A stretch of 64,000 bases of DNA from Actinomadura harenae (GCF_003696215.1 NZ_RFFG01000044.1:1-64000), one strand, 5' to 3'. Positions 24,864 through 34,103 are shown, counted from the stretch's first letter. Numbers and translations are program-made. Notes: a model not told the origin generated them from the letters alone.

Positions 24864-25226
24864 GTGAAGGAGCGGACACGGGACACGGCGCGGCCCCCGG
24901 AGACGCTCTCCCCCGAGCTGCTCCAGGAGGCGGCGGGACGCTTCGGCATGCTCGCCGCCACGATGCGCCTGCACATGGTGTGGGTCCTCGCGCACGGCGA
25001 GCAGGACGTCAGCTCGCTGGCCGAGAAGGTCGGCGGCACGGTGCCCGCCGTCAGCCAGCACCTCGCCAAGCTCAAGCTCGCCGGGCTCGTCCGGTCCCGC
25101 CGGGAGGGCCGTCACCAGGTCTACGTGGTGGACGACCCGCACGTCGCCGCGATCGTCGCGCAGATGGTCGCCCACCTCCAGGGCGACCCCGTGGAAGCGG
25201 CCCCCATCCGTGGCCTCGGCGCCTGA
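24864..25226 (+). CDS. ArsR/SmtB-family metal-type repressor
   Basis: Predicted 120-residue winged-helix repressor. The helix-turn-helix reads DVSSLAEKVGGTVPAVSQHLAKLKLAGLV, with wing SRREGRHQVYVVDDPHV. Helix 3 lacks the classical ELCVCD cysteine box. The C-terminal DPHVAAIVAQMVAHLQGDP helix has Asp and His residues that could form an alpha-5 type metal site, as in SmtB/CzrA. The GTG at 24864 has GGGAGG 7 bases upstream. Its end overlaps the P-type ATPase start by 17 bp. It therefore very likely controls that transporter and itself in response to a divalent ion. Confidence 0.9.
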   Translation: MKERTRDTARPPETLSPELLQEAAGRFGMLAATMRLHMVWVLAHGEQDVSSLAEKVGGTVPAVSQHLAKLKLAGLVRSRREGRHQVYVVDDPHVAAIVAQMVAHLQGDPVEAAPIRGLGA

Positions 25227-28026
25227 GTCCGAGCCGTTCGGCCTCGCGGCCCCGCCCGACGAGGACCCCCCGGCCGTCCCGGCGCCCGCGGACGCGCCGG
25301 ACGTCCTGCCCGACCTGCCCGGCTCCCGCGCGATGCTCGCCGGGTTCGCGGGCCGTCCGCCGCTGTCGGTGCTGCGCGGCCTGGAGACCTCCGCGCGCGG
25401 CCTGACCGAGGCGGACGCCGAGGAGCGGCTGCTCCGCCAGGAGGCGGACGCGGCGGCCGGCGGCACCGGGCGGGCCGTCCTGCTGCGGCATCTGGCGCTC
25501 GTCGCCACCGACCCGTTCGTGCTGGTCCTGGTGCTGCTGAGCGCTGTGACCGCGGTGACCCGCGATCCCGGCGGCGCGGTGCTGATCGGCTCGCTGGCCG
25601 TGCTGAGCTCGCTGCTGCGGCTGCGCCAGGAGCGGCGCGGCGACCGGGCCGCCGCCGAGCTGCGCGCCCTCACCACGACGACCGCGACCGTGCTGCGCCG
25701 CGCGGACGCCGGATCCCCCGGCGTCGAGCGCGAGGTGCCGGTCGAGCAGGTCGTCCCCGGGGACGTGGTGCGGCTCGCGCCCGGCGACATGGTCCCGGCC
25801 GACCTGCGGCTGCTGAGCTCCACGGGGCTCCGCGTCGACCAGGCCGTCCTGACGGGCGAGTCGCTGCCCGCCGCCAAGCGCGCCGCGTGGACCGGGCAGG
25901 CCGCCCCACCGCCCGGCCCGGACGCGCCGCTGTTCGACCGTCCCGAGCTGTGCCTGATGGGGACGAGCGTGGTCAGCGGCACCGGGACGGCCGTGACGGT
26001 CGCGACCGGCGCCCGCACCCACTTCGCCGCGCTCCAGCGGGACGTGCCGCGCGCCGCCCCGGAGACCGCGTTCGACCGCGGCGTCCGGACGGTGTCGTGG
26101 GCGCTGATCGCCATGGTCGCGGCGGCCGTCCCGGTCGCCCTGCTGTTCACCGAGCCCGGCCGCACGCCCTGGTCGCACGCGCTGCTGTTCTCGGTGTCGA
26201 TCGCGGTCGCCCTGACGCCCGAGATGCTGCCGCTGGTCGTGACGACCACGCTGGCGCGCGGCGCGAAGGCGCTCACCCGGGACGGCGTGATCGTCAAGCG
26301 GCTGCCCGCCGTCCACGACCTCGGCGCGATGGACACCCTGTGCGCCGACAAGACCGGCACGCTCACCCTCGACCGGCTCGCCCTGACCTCCTCCCTGGAC
26401 GCGGCGGGCGCGCCGGACGAGGAGGTGCTGCGCTGGGCCCGCCTCAACGCCTGGTTCGCGACCGAGCTGGTGCCCGAGGCCGCGGGCGACACCATGGACG
26501 ACGCGCTCCTCGCGGACGCCGAGCCGCCGGAGGACGACGTCCACGCGGTCGACGCCGTCCCGTTCGACTCCGACCGCCGCCGCGCGACCGTGGTGCTGCG
26601 CCGGGACGGGCACCTCGGACGGGACCTGCTGGTCACCAAGGGCGCGGTCGAGGACGTCCTGCCGCTCTGCGCCCGCGTCCGGACCGCCGACGGCGACGTC
26701 CCGCTCACCGAGGAGGAGCGGGACCGGCTCGCGGCGATCACCGACGAGCGGTCCGCGACCGGCGAGCGGCTGCTCGCGGTGGGCCTGGCGGACCGTCCGG
26801 CGGCCCGCCGCGACTACGCGCCCGGCGACGAGCGCGGCCTCACGCTGCTCGGTTTCGTCGGCTTCCAGGACGAGCCCGACCCGTCCGCCCCCGCCGCGCT
26901 CGAACGGCTCGCCCGGCTCGGCGTCGCGCTCGTGCTCGTGACCGGTGACCACCCCCTCGTCGCCGTCCGGACCTGCCGGGACACCGGCCTCACCCCCGGC
27001 CGCGTCGTCCTCGGCGCGGAACTCGACGGCCTCTCCGACGCCGAGCTCGACGCCCTGATCACCTCACCGGACGGCATCGCTCCGAACAGCACCCCGCTGG
27101 ACGGCACCCGGACGGACGGCGCCACGCCGGTGTTCGCCCGGGTGGACCCGCGCCAGAAGGCCCGGGTCGTCGGCGCGCTGCGCCGTGTCGGCCGCACGGT
27201 CGGCTTCCTCGGCGACGGCATCAACGACGCGCCCGCGCTGCGCGCCGCCGACGTCGGGATCTCGGTCACGGGCGCGGTCGACCTGGCCCGGGAGTCGGCC
27301 GACGTCGTCCTGGCGGGCCGTGACCTGTCGGTGCTGGCGGACGGCATCACCGAGGGCCGCCGGACGTTCGGCAACGGCGTCAAGTACATCCGGATCGCGG
27401 TGACCTCGAACCTGGGGAACGTCGTGTCCATGCTGGCGGCGAGCGTGCTGCTGCCGTTCATGCCGCTGCTGCCGCTCCAGGTGCTCGCGCAGAACCTGCT
27501 GTTCGACGTGTCGCAGCTCTGCCTGGCCCGGGACCGGGTCGACCCGGCCGACCTGCGCGGCCCGCGCACCTTCGACCCGCGCGACCTGGCCCGGTTCGTG
27601 GCGGTCTTCGGGCCGCTCGGAGCGCTGTTCGACCTGGTCGCGTTCGGGCTGTTCTGGTGGCTGCTGCCCGTCCGGGCGGGCATGGGCGGCGAGGCCCTGT
27701 TCCACACGGGTTTCCTGGTGGAGAACCTGCTCGCGCAGGCCCTCACGCTGCTGGTGCTGCGCGGCCGGGGCCGGGGCCGCGGCTCTCCCCGCGCGTCCCG
27801 GACGGTCGTCGCGGCGGCCTGGCTGCTCTCGCTGACCGCGCTGCTCCTGCCCCTGTCGCCGCTGGCCGGGCCGCTGGGGCTGGTCCCGCTGCCGCCGGCC
27901 GCGATCCCGGTGCTGGCGGTCGTCCTGGCCGGATACGGGGCGTCGCTGATGATCGTCCGGAACCGCTACTTCCGGGCGGACGCCGAGGCGCCCGATCCGT
28001 CCGGCCTGGCGGAGTCAGTGGCGTGA
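25210..28026 (+). CDS. mgtA: Mg2+-importing P-type ATPase (P3B type)
   Basis: Predicted 938-residue membrane pump. The ion-path helix contains SIAVALTPEMLPLVV, the LTPEMLP signature of MgtA/MgtB. The phosphorylation site is CADKTGTLT. The actuator loop VLTGESLP and the hinge GDGINDAPAL are intact. A ~95-residue hydrophilic N-terminus and about ten helices fit the class. The GTG at 25210 overlaps the ArsR repressor gene, so the pump is co-transcribed and repressed with it. Classical MgtA is controlled by riboswitches or PhoP; repressor control by ArsR is a different arrangement. Its last codons lie in a 36-bp tandem duplication. Specificity could include Ni2+ or Co2+ as well as Mg2+. Confidence 0.9.
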   Translation: MASAPESEPFGLAAPPDEDPPAVPAPADAPDVLPDLPGSRAMLAGFAGRPPLSVLRGLETSARGLTEADAEERLLRQEADAAAGGTGRAVLLRHLALVATDPFVLVLVLLSAVTAVTRDPGGAVLIGSLAVLSSLLRLRQERRGDRAAAELRALTTTTATVLRRADAGSPGVEREVPVEQVVPGDVVRLAPGDMVPADLRLLSSTGLRVDQAVLTGESLPAAKRAAWTGQAAPPPGPDAPLFDRPELCLMGTSVVSGTGTAVTVATGARTHFAALQRDVPRAAPETAFDRGVRTVSWALIAMVAAAVPVALLFTEPGRTPWSHALLFSVSIAVALTPEMLPLVVTTTLARGAKALTRDGVIVKRLPAVHDLGAMDTLCADKTGTLTLDRLALTSSLDAAGAPDEEVLRWARLNAWFATELVPEAAGDTMDDALLADAEPPEDDVHAVDAVPFDSDRRRATVVLRRDGHLGRDLLVTKGAVEDVLPLCARVRTADGDVPLTEEERDRLAAITDERSATGERLLAVGLADRPAARRDYAPGDERGLTLLGFVGFQDEPDPSAPAALERLARLGVALVLVTGDHPLVAVRTCRDTGLTPGRVVLGAELDGLSDAELDALITSPDGIAPNSTPLDGTRTDGATPVFARVDPRQKARVVGALRRVGRTVGFLGDGINDAPALRAADVGISVTGAVDLARESADVVLAGRDLSVLADGITEGRRTFGNGVKYIRIAVTSNLGNVVSMLAASVLLPFMPLLPLQVLAQNLLFDVSQLCLARDRVDPADLRGPRTFDPRDLARFVAVFGPLGALFDLVAFGLFWWLLPVRAGMGGEALFHTGFLVENLLAQALTLLVLRGRGRGRGSPRASRTVVAAAWLLSLTALLLPLSPLAGPLGLVPLPPAAIPVLAVVLAGYGASLMIVRNRYFRADAEAPDPSGLAESVA

Positions 28027-28065
28027 CCTGATCCGTCCGGCCTCGCGGAGTCAGTGGCGTGACCT
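27994..28065. repeat. 36-bp tandem duplication across a convergent gene junction
   Basis: 27994-28029 and 28030-28065 are identical except for one base (G at 28008, C at 28044). The first copy contains the last codons and TGA of the Mg2+ ATPase (28024-28026). The second contains the TGA and last codons of the minus-strand coiled-coil gene (stop 28051-28053). A recent duplication would therefore have separated two gene ends that had overlapped. Confidence 0.93.
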
Positions 28066-28302
28066 GTCGGCCTTGTCCGGGCTGCCCTCACGCCCCAGCT
28101 TGGCCTTGATCCGGTCGCGTTCGGCCTCGAGATCGGCGATCTGGCCTTCGAGCTCCTCCCGCATCTGGAGATCCTGGCCGGAGTCGCCGAAATCCTGCGG
28201 CATGGAGCCGTAGTCGGCGCCCAGCCCGGCGTCCTGGCCGCGCAGCCGGGCCAGCGCCGCCTCGACGGTCTCCAGCCTCTTACGCAGGTCGTCTGAGCTC
28301 AT
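28051..28302 (-). CDS. small coiled-coil hypothetical protein
   Basis: Predicted 83-residue hydrophilic protein. It has an N-terminal heptad helix (DDLRKRLETVEAALARLRGQD) and a second (QMREELEGQIADLEAERDRIKAKLG), joined by a Gly/Asp-rich linker. No family is recognised; such small coiled coils are often adaptors or chaperone-like. The start ATG at 28302 has only a weak ribosome site (CCCGGC). An AT-rich GAATATCA directly upstream suggests a short-leader message. Its 3' end is inside the 36-bp duplication. Confidence 0.7.
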   Translation of the reverse strand: MSSDDLRKRLETVEAALARLRGQDAGLGADYGSMPQDFGDSGQDLQMREELEGQIADLEAERDRIKAKLGREGSPDKADRSRH

Positions 28303-28389
28303 GCCGGGTGATATTCCCGCAGGTCACCGCACATAACGCATGCAATACCCGGGAATCACCCAAGTATGGGCCAGCAGGAGGGGGGCACC

Positions 28390-28743
28390 ATGGTCCGCCG
28401 ACACGACAACGAAGAGGAGCAGGCGCGGTACGAGGCCGAGATGGGCGACGACGAGCAGGACTACACGACCCGCTCGACCGAGCGCTACATCGAGGACCCG
28501 CCCGCCGACCTGGTGATCGAGGACGACCCCGACCCCGGGGACGGACGGCTCGGCATCCTCCGCGAGACCCGCGAGGAGTACCGGCGCGGCGACCGGCGGC
28601 GCGAGGAGGACGCCTGGGAGGACCGTCCCGCCGAGGTCACCGCCGTCCGGGGCCCCCGGGGCGAGCCTCCGGAGGAGGACGACTTCGCCGACGACCTGCA
28701 CGCCCGGACCCGTCCCGGCGGCTACTCCGCCGAGCCCGGCTGA
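28390..28743 (+). CDS. acidic hypothetical protein
   Basis: Predicted 117-residue highly charged protein rich in Glu, Asp and Arg (VRRHDNEEEQARYEAEMGDD, then EDDPDPGDGRLGILRETREEYRRG). It is likely disordered or helical and has no hydrophobic segment. No family is recognised with certainty. The ATG at 28390 follows AGGAGGGGGG and is preferred to 28366. Its last 22 bases overlap the end of the convergent nhaA fusion gene, in the GC-rich stretch encoding that protein's Arg-Gly tail. Confidence 0.72.
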   Translation: MVRRHDNEEEQARYEAEMGDDEQDYTTRSTERYIEDPPADLVIEDDPDPGDGRLGILRETREEYRRGDRRREEDAWEDRPAEVTAVRGPRGEPPEEDDFADDLHARTRPGGYSAEPG

Positions 28744-30677
28744 CCGCCCCGGCCACCCCGGCCACCCCGGCCACCCCTGCCGCCCCGACGGCCCCGGCCT
28801 CGGCCTCCCTGGCCTCCCTGGCCGCCCCGGCCGGCGCTCGCGGCGAGAGCCGCGTCGACGGCGGCGACGAACGCGTCCCGATCATGGGAGCCCCCGTACT
28901 CGACGCCGTTCAGGTAGAAGGTCGGCGTCCCGCGGACGCCCGCGCGCTTGCCCGCCCGCTTCACCTCGCCCACCTTGCGTTCCAGCTCCTTGACGTCCTC
29001 CCAGGGGAAGAAGCCCAGCCGCTCCGAATAGGCGAGCAGGTCGCGGTCGTTCAGCGCCAGCTGGTTGGCGAACAGCAGGTGGTGCATCTCCCAGAACCTC
29101 CCGTGCGACGCGGCGGACTCGGCGACCAGCGCCGCGGGCATCGCGTGCGGATGGATCTCCTGGAGCGGGAAATGCCGGAACACCAGCCGCAGCCGGTCCC
29201 CGTAGAGCCGCTTCAGCTCGTCCAGGACGGGCTGGACGGCCCCGCAGAACGGGCACTCGTAGTCGCCGTACTCGATCAGCGTGACCGGCGCGTCCGGCGG
29301 GCCGAGAACGTGGTCGGCGGACGTCACGGGCGGCAGCGGCGCGCGCTCGGCGGGCGGCTCCACCACGACCGACGGCGGCGCGCACACCCCGCCCCGCTTC
29401 CAGGCCAGCCGGAAGATCACCCAGCCGAGCCCGGCGGCCAGCAGCGATCCGGCCAGGATGCCGATCTTCGCCTGGGACTGGAGGTCCGGCCGGTCGCCGA
29501 AGGCCAGGTCGGTGATGAACAGCGACACCGTGAACCCGATGCCCGCGACCGCCGCGCCGCCGAGCAGCTGCCCCCACACCAGGCTTCCGGGCAGGTCGCC
29601 CCAGTTCATCCGGAGCGGGATCCACGTGCCGAGCGCGATCCCGGCGAACTTGCCGACGACCAGTCCGAGCACCACGCCGAGCGTGACCGGGGACGTCGCC
29701 GCGCGGCGCAGTGACTCCGGGTCGAGCCGGACCCCCGCGTTGGCCAGCGCGAACAGCGGGACGATGACGTACCCCGTCCAGGGGTGCAGCATGAGCTGGA
29801 GCCGCTCGTTGACCGAGACGGTCGACACGACCGACCGCCGCGCCGCCCGCGCGAGCTCCGGACTCGGGTCCCGCTGGAGCCGCTGCACCAGCTCCCCGGC
29901 GCGCAGCCGCTCGCTGTCCGGCGGCGCGTACACGTTCACCAGGACGCCCAGCAGGATCCCCGCGATCGTCGGATGGACGCCGCTGCGCAGCACCGCCACC
30001 CACATCAGGAACCCGAGCAGGACGTAGACCGGCCCGCGCCCGACCTTCAGCCACCGGACGGCCGCGATCAGCGCGAACAGGACCGCCGCGACCAGCAGCG
30101 GCTTGACCTCGAGGTCCTTGGTGTAGAAGACCGCGACGACCAGGATCGCGCCCACGTCGTCCACGACGGCGAGGGTCAGCAGGAACACCCGCAGCGGCTC
30201 CGGGCAGCGCGCGCCGATGACCGCCAGCAGTCCCAGCACGAACGCCGTGTCGGACGCCATCGGGATGCCCCAGCCGCCCGAGCCGTCCCCGCCCGCGTTG
30301 ACCGCGTAGTAGACCAGCGCCGGGACGATCATGCCGCCGAGCGCGGCCACCGCCGGGACGGCCACCACCCGCCGGTCGCGCAGCTGCCCGACCTTGACCT
30401 CGCGGCTGATCTCCAGCCCGATGACGAAGAAGAACAGCGCCATCAGGCCGTCGTTGACCCACTCCCTGAGGGTCAGGCCGAGCTCGTGGTCGCCGAGGGT
30501 GAGGGAGAGGCCGGTCTCCCAGAACGTCTCGTAGGTCTCGCGAAAGGGCAGGTTCGCCCAGAGCAGCCCGGCCACGGTCGCCGCGAGCAGCACGAGCGTG
30601 CTCCCGGTCTCGGTGGCGAGGAAGGAACGCAGCCCCTCGGGCAGCATGCGGCTCGTGGCGGCCGTCCGCTCCGTCAT
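28722..30677 (-). CDS. nhaA: NhaA Na+/H+ antiporter fused to DsbA-like domain and RGG tail
   Basis: Predicted 651-residue fusion. Residues about 15-425 are NhaA with the functional aspartate pair in AVVDDVGAI (Asp173, Asp174) and the core LFFFVIGLEISREV and GIPMASDTAFVLG motifs. It exchanges Na+ for H+ across the membrane. Residues about 455-612 are a DsbA/thioredoxin fold with CPFC (Cys475, Cys478) and cis-Pro in GTPTFYLNG, probably on the outer face. Residues 616-646 are almost only Gly, Arg and Gln. NhaA-thioredoxin fusions are known in actinobacteria. The Arg-Gly tail is unusual and could bind anionic polymers or be a slippage-derived extension. The stop is close to, and overlaps, the convergent acidic-protein gene. 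Confidence 0.9.
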   Translation of the reverse strand: MTERTAATSRMLPEGLRSFLATETGSTLVLLAATVAGLLWANLPFRETYETFWETGLSLTLGDHELGLTLREWVNDGLMALFFFVIGLEISREVKVGQLRDRRVVAVPAVAALGGMIVPALVYYAVNAGGDGSGGWGIPMASDTAFVLGLLAVIGARCPEPLRVFLLTLAVVDDVGAILVVAVFYTKDLEVKPLLVAAVLFALIAAVRWLKVGRGPVYVLLGFLMWVAVLRSGVHPTIAGILLGVLVNVYAPPDSERLRAGELVQRLQRDPSPELARAARRSVVSTVSVNERLQLMLHPWTGYVIVPLFALANAGVRLDPESLRRAATSPVTLGVVLGLVVGKFAGIALGTWIPLRMNWGDLPGSLVWGQLLGGAAVAGIGFTVSLFITDLAFGDRPDLQSQAKIGILAGSLLAAGLGWVIFRLAWKRGGVCAPPSVVVEPPAERAPLPPVTSADHVLGPPDAPVTLIEYGDYECPFCGAVQPVLDELKRLYGDRLRLVFRHFPLQEIHPHAMPAALVAESAASHGRFWEMHHLLFANQLALNDRDLLAYSERLGFFPWEDVKELERKVGEVKRAGKRAGVRGTPTFYLNGVEYGGSHDRDAFVAAVDAALAASAGRGGQGGQGGRGRGRRGGRGGRGGRGGRGGQPGSAE

Positions 30678-30706
30678 CGCGGCCCCGCCGTCGGCCGATG
30701 GCGCAC

Positions 30707-30736
30707 CGGACGCCGGGTCATCGGACGCCGGGTCAT
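30707..30736. repeat. 15-bp tandem duplication between nhaA and quinone reductase
   Basis: Two identical units CGGACGCCGGGTCAT are adjacent (30707-30721 and 30722-30736), followed by a partial third. They fill most of the 72-bp gap between the two minus-strand genes. No function is evident. Confidence 0.85.
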
Positions 30737-30749
30737 CGGGGTCGGGCCG

Positions 30750-31694
30750 TCAGAGGCGGATCACGGTCTTGCCGCGCGCGCCGCCGCGCTTGGCCTCGGC
30801 GATCGCCGCGGGCGTCTCCGCCAGGTCGACCTCCCGGCTCACGTGCACCGTCAGCTTCCCGCCGTCGATCAGCTCGGCGAGGACCGCGAGCAGCTCCCCG
30901 GACGCCTTGTTCTGGAAGTTGTACGCCTTGATGCCGCGCTTCTTCAGCCCCGCGGTGTTCGCCTGCCCGACCGTGGACGCGACGACCCCGCCCTTCTTCA
31001 CCGTCCCGGCGAGCATGTCGAGCTCCCGTTCGCCGTCGACGAGGTCGATCAGGACGTCCACGCCGTCCGGGTGCGCCTCGCTGACCGTCTCGAACAGGTC
31101 GCCCGCGCGGTAGTCGACGGTCTCGTCCGCGCCGAGGTGCAGCATCGTCTCGGTCATGTCGGGCGACGCGGTGGCGATCACGTAACCGCCCTTCAGCGCG
31201 GCGAGCTGCACCACCGCCTGCCCGACGCCGCCGGACGCGCCGATGACCAGCACGGTCCTCCCGTCCTCCACGCCGGTCTTCTCGACCAGGTTGTAGGCGG
31301 TCATGCTGGCCGTCGGGACGGCCGCGGCCTGGCTGTAGACCATCTTCTGCGGCATCGTCGCGACCGGCCCGTCCTGTGGGACGACGGCGAACTCGGCGTA
31401 GCTGCCGAGGCCGCGCGGGATGCCGCCGAACGACCCGTACACCTGGTCGCCCACGCGGAACCGGTCGGCGCCCTCGCCGACCGCCTCGACCACGCCCGCG
31501 CCGTCCTGGCCGAGGATCAACGGGAAGCGCGCCTCGACGACGCCCTGGAGCATGCCGTCGGCGACCTTCCAGTCGAACGGGTTCATCCCCGCGGCGACCA
31601 GCTTGACCAGGATCTCGCCCGGTCCGGGCTCGGGCCGGTCGAGCTCCATGAGCGACGGCGTCGCGCCGTACTCCGACACGGCGATGGCACGCAT
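30750..31694 (-). CDS. NADP-dependent zinc-independent quinone oxidoreductase
   Basis: Predicted 314-residue medium-chain dehydrogenase/reductase. AGMNPFDWKVADGM and the GQDGAGVVEAVGEGADRFRVGDQVYG opening match the quinone-reductase subfamily. The cofactor-binding Rossmann motif reads VLVIGASGGVGQAVVQLA. The catalytic-zinc ligands are absent, so it reduces quinones or enones with NADPH rather than alcohols. It is cytoplasmic. GGGGGGAG precedes the ATG at 31694. It follows the penicillin-binding protein gene on the same strand with a 141-bp gap that contains 11-bp GC repeats near 31805-31832. Confidence 0.88.
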   Translation of the reverse strand: MRAIAVSEYGATPSLMELDRPEPGPGEILVKLVAAGMNPFDWKVADGMLQGVVEARFPLILGQDGAGVVEAVGEGADRFRVGDQVYGSFGGIPRGLGSYAEFAVVPQDGPVATMPQKMVYSQAAAVPTASMTAYNLVEKTGVEDGRTVLVIGASGGVGQAVVQLAALKGGYVIATASPDMTETMLHLGADETVDYRAGDLFETVSEAHPDGVDVLIDLVDGERELDMLAGTVKKGGVVASTVGQANTAGLKKRGIKAYNFQNKASGELLAVLAELIDGGKLTVHVSREVDLAETPAAIAEAKRGGARGKTVIRL

Positions 31695-31835
31695 GCGGCT
31701 CCCCCCGTTTCCCCCGTCGGGGATGATCTACCCAGGGTGCGGGAAACCACACGACCGCGCAGGTCAGAGCGCCGAAACCGGGACCCGCGCGCGCGGTCTG
31801 CGGCCGGCCCGCGGTCGGCCCGCGGTCGGCCCGGG

Positions 31836-34103
31836 TCAGGGCTTGGGGCTCGGGGCCAGGGTCGGCGGGCCGGTGGTCGGCGGGGTGGTGGGCGAGGGGT
31901 CGGCGCCCTTCTTGTCCTTCTTGTCTTTCTTATCCTTCTTGGACGGGTCCGTCTGGCCGTCGCCCATGCTGAAGTAGTGCGACGGCGGGCTGTGGAAGTC
32001 GGTCTCGGCCGTCCCGTCCAGCGCGGCCGACATGGTGTCCTGCCAGATCGGCGCCGGGATCGTCGCGCCGAACACCTCGCCGAAGCACTCCCCGCTCATG
32101 CACAGGTCGTCCATCGGGTACTTGTAGCCGCCGCGCGGGTCGCCGACCCACACCGCGGACGCCAGGTCCGGCGTGTACCCGGCGAACCAGGCCGCCGAGA
32201 AGTTGTCCACGGTGCCGGTCTTCCCGGCCGCCGGACGCCCGATCCCCGACCCGGCCGCCGTCCCCTGCGTCAGCACGCCCCGCAGGATGTAGTTCACGGC
32301 GTCCGCGACGCCCTTGTCGAGCACCTGCTTGCAGCCCGCCGACGGCACCTTCATCGGCTTGCCGTTCGTGTCCGTCACCGACGCGATCGCGACCGGGCGG
32401 CAGTACCTCCCGCGCGCCGCGAACGCCGCGTACGCCGAGGCCAGCCGCAGCGGCGACACCGGGTTGAAGCCGAGCGTGAACGACGGGTACTCCTCCAGCG
32501 GCTTCCCGTTCGCCTGCCGCATCCCGAGCTTCTCGGCCATCTGCACCGTCTCGCAGAGCCCGATCTCCTTCTCCAGGCCGAGGAAGAAGGTGTTCACCGA
32601 ATGCCAGGTGCCCGTGACCAGCGAGAACTGCTTCCCGCCCTCGCCGTCGGCGGAGTTGCGCAGCGAGGCGTTCGGGTCCCCGACCCGCCTCCCGTCGCAG
32701 TCGCGGTACCCGGTCGGGGTGAACGACGTCGGCGCGTCCATCATCGTGCCGAACGGCATGTCGTCCTGGAGCGCGGCGGCCAGCGTGAACACCTTGAACG
32801 TGGACCCCGACTGCATGCCGATGCTCGACCCGTGGTCGGCGTCGGCGGCGAAGTTGATCCAGGTCTTGCCGCGCTGGTTGTCCGGGCCGAGGTCCCGGTC
32901 GACCGCCATCCCGCGGATCGCGCCCGTGCCCGGCTCGACCAGCGCCTCCGCCGCCGCCTTGTGCGCGGAGTTCCGCGGCGGGACGTGACCGTCCACCGCC
33001 TTCTGCGCCGCCTTCTGCACCTTCCACTTCAGCGTCGTCCGGATGGTGAGCCCGCCCTGCTTGAGCAGCTTCTCCCGGTCCGCCTTCGTCTTGCCGAACG
33101 CCGCGTTCGTCAGGATCTCCCGCTGCACGTAGTCGCAGAAGAACGGCGCGCTGCTCTCCACGCACCCGTTCCGCGCCTGGTGCACATGGAGCTGGACGGG
33201 CTGCTTGGCGGCGGCGTCCGCGGTGGCCTGCGGGATCCACCCCAGCTGGGCCATGCGTGCGAGCACCACGTCACGGCGCTGGCGCGCGGCGTCCGGATGG
33301 TTCACCGGGTCGTAGGCGTAGGGGTAGCGGACGATGCCCGCGAGCAGCGCCGCCTCCGGCAGCGTCAGCTTCGCGGCGGTCTTGGAGAAGTAGTGCCGCG
33401 ACGCCGCCTCGACGCCGTACGCGCCGTCCCCGAAGTAGGCGATGTTCAGGTAGCGGCGCAGGATCTCGTCCTTGGAGTACCGCTTCTCCATCGCGACCGC
33501 CAGCCGCAGCTCGCGCATCTTGCGGCCCGCCGACAGCTCCGTCGCGTCCTTGCGCTGGGTCGCGGTGGTCGCCTGGGTGAGCAGCAGGTTCTTGACGTAC
33601 TGCTGGGTGATGCCCGACCCGCCCTGGGTGACCTGCCCGTGCCCGAGGTTGCTGATCAGCGCGCGCAGCGTGCCCTTGGAGTCGAGCGCGCCGTGCTGGT
33701 AGAACCGGCTGTCCTCGATCGCCAGGACGGCCTGCCGCACGACCGGCGCGATCTGGTCCATCCGCACGTCGATCCGGTTCTGGAAGTAGAACGTCGCGAT
33801 CGAGCTGCCGTCCGCGGCGAGGATCGTGGAACGCTCCGGCACGCCGCTGGTGTCGATGCCGTCCGGGACGTCCTCGAACCATCCGGCGGCGTCGCGGGTC
33901 GACACGCCCGCGGTGAACGCCGTCGGCAGCAGCAGGAGCGCCACCAGCACCCCGGCCAGCATGGCGAAGCCGAACAGCCCCCGCACGGCACGAAGCTTGT
34001 CGGGAGTCTCGTCGTCCCGCAGACCAGGCAGCACCGCCCCAGGGTAAACGGCCGACCACGCCCCGGCCAGACCTTCGCCGATCTTCGTCCGCGCGGTCCG
34101 CAT
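31836..34103 (-). CDS. class A penicillin-binding protein
   Basis: Predicted 755-residue bifunctional peptidoglycan synthase. A cytoplasmic N-terminus precedes a transmembrane helix (LFGFAMLAGVLVALLLLP, about 43-60). The glycosyltransferase (GT51) domain carries LAIEDSRFYQHGALD, GGSGITQQYVKN, RRYLNIAYFGDGAYGVE and AALLAGI. The transpeptidase has SGSTFK (catalytic Ser434, Lys437), SVN (502-504) and KTGT (628-631). The tail is Lys/Asp-rich then Pro/Thr-rich (DPSKKDKKDKKDKK). It would polymerise and crosslink glycan strands at the membrane. It lies 41 bases after mazG. The usual PASTA repeats are absent. Confidence 0.93.
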   Translation of the reverse strand: MRTARTKIGEGLAGAWSAVYPGAVLPGLRDDETPDKLRAVRGLFGFAMLAGVLVALLLLPTAFTAGVSTRDAAGWFEDVPDGIDTSGVPERSTILAADGSSIATFYFQNRIDVRMDQIAPVVRQAVLAIEDSRFYQHGALDSKGTLRALISNLGHGQVTQGGSGITQQYVKNLLLTQATTATQRKDATELSAGRKMRELRLAVAMEKRYSKDEILRRYLNIAYFGDGAYGVEAASRHYFSKTAAKLTLPEAALLAGIVRYPYAYDPVNHPDAARQRRDVVLARMAQLGWIPQATADAAAKQPVQLHVHQARNGCVESSAPFFCDYVQREILTNAAFGKTKADREKLLKQGGLTIRTTLKWKVQKAAQKAVDGHVPPRNSAHKAAAEALVEPGTGAIRGMAVDRDLGPDNQRGKTWINFAADADHGSSIGMQSGSTFKVFTLAAALQDDMPFGTMMDAPTSFTPTGYRDCDGRRVGDPNASLRNSADGEGGKQFSLVTGTWHSVNTFFLGLEKEIGLCETVQMAEKLGMRQANGKPLEEYPSFTLGFNPVSPLRLASAYAAFAARGRYCRPVAIASVTDTNGKPMKVPSAGCKQVLDKGVADAVNYILRGVLTQGTAAGSGIGRPAAGKTGTVDNFSAAWFAGYTPDLASAVWVGDPRGGYKYPMDDLCMSGECFGEVFGATIPAPIWQDTMSAALDGTAETDFHSPPSHYFSMGDGQTDPSKKDKKDKKDKKGADPSPTTPPTTGPPTLAPSPKP

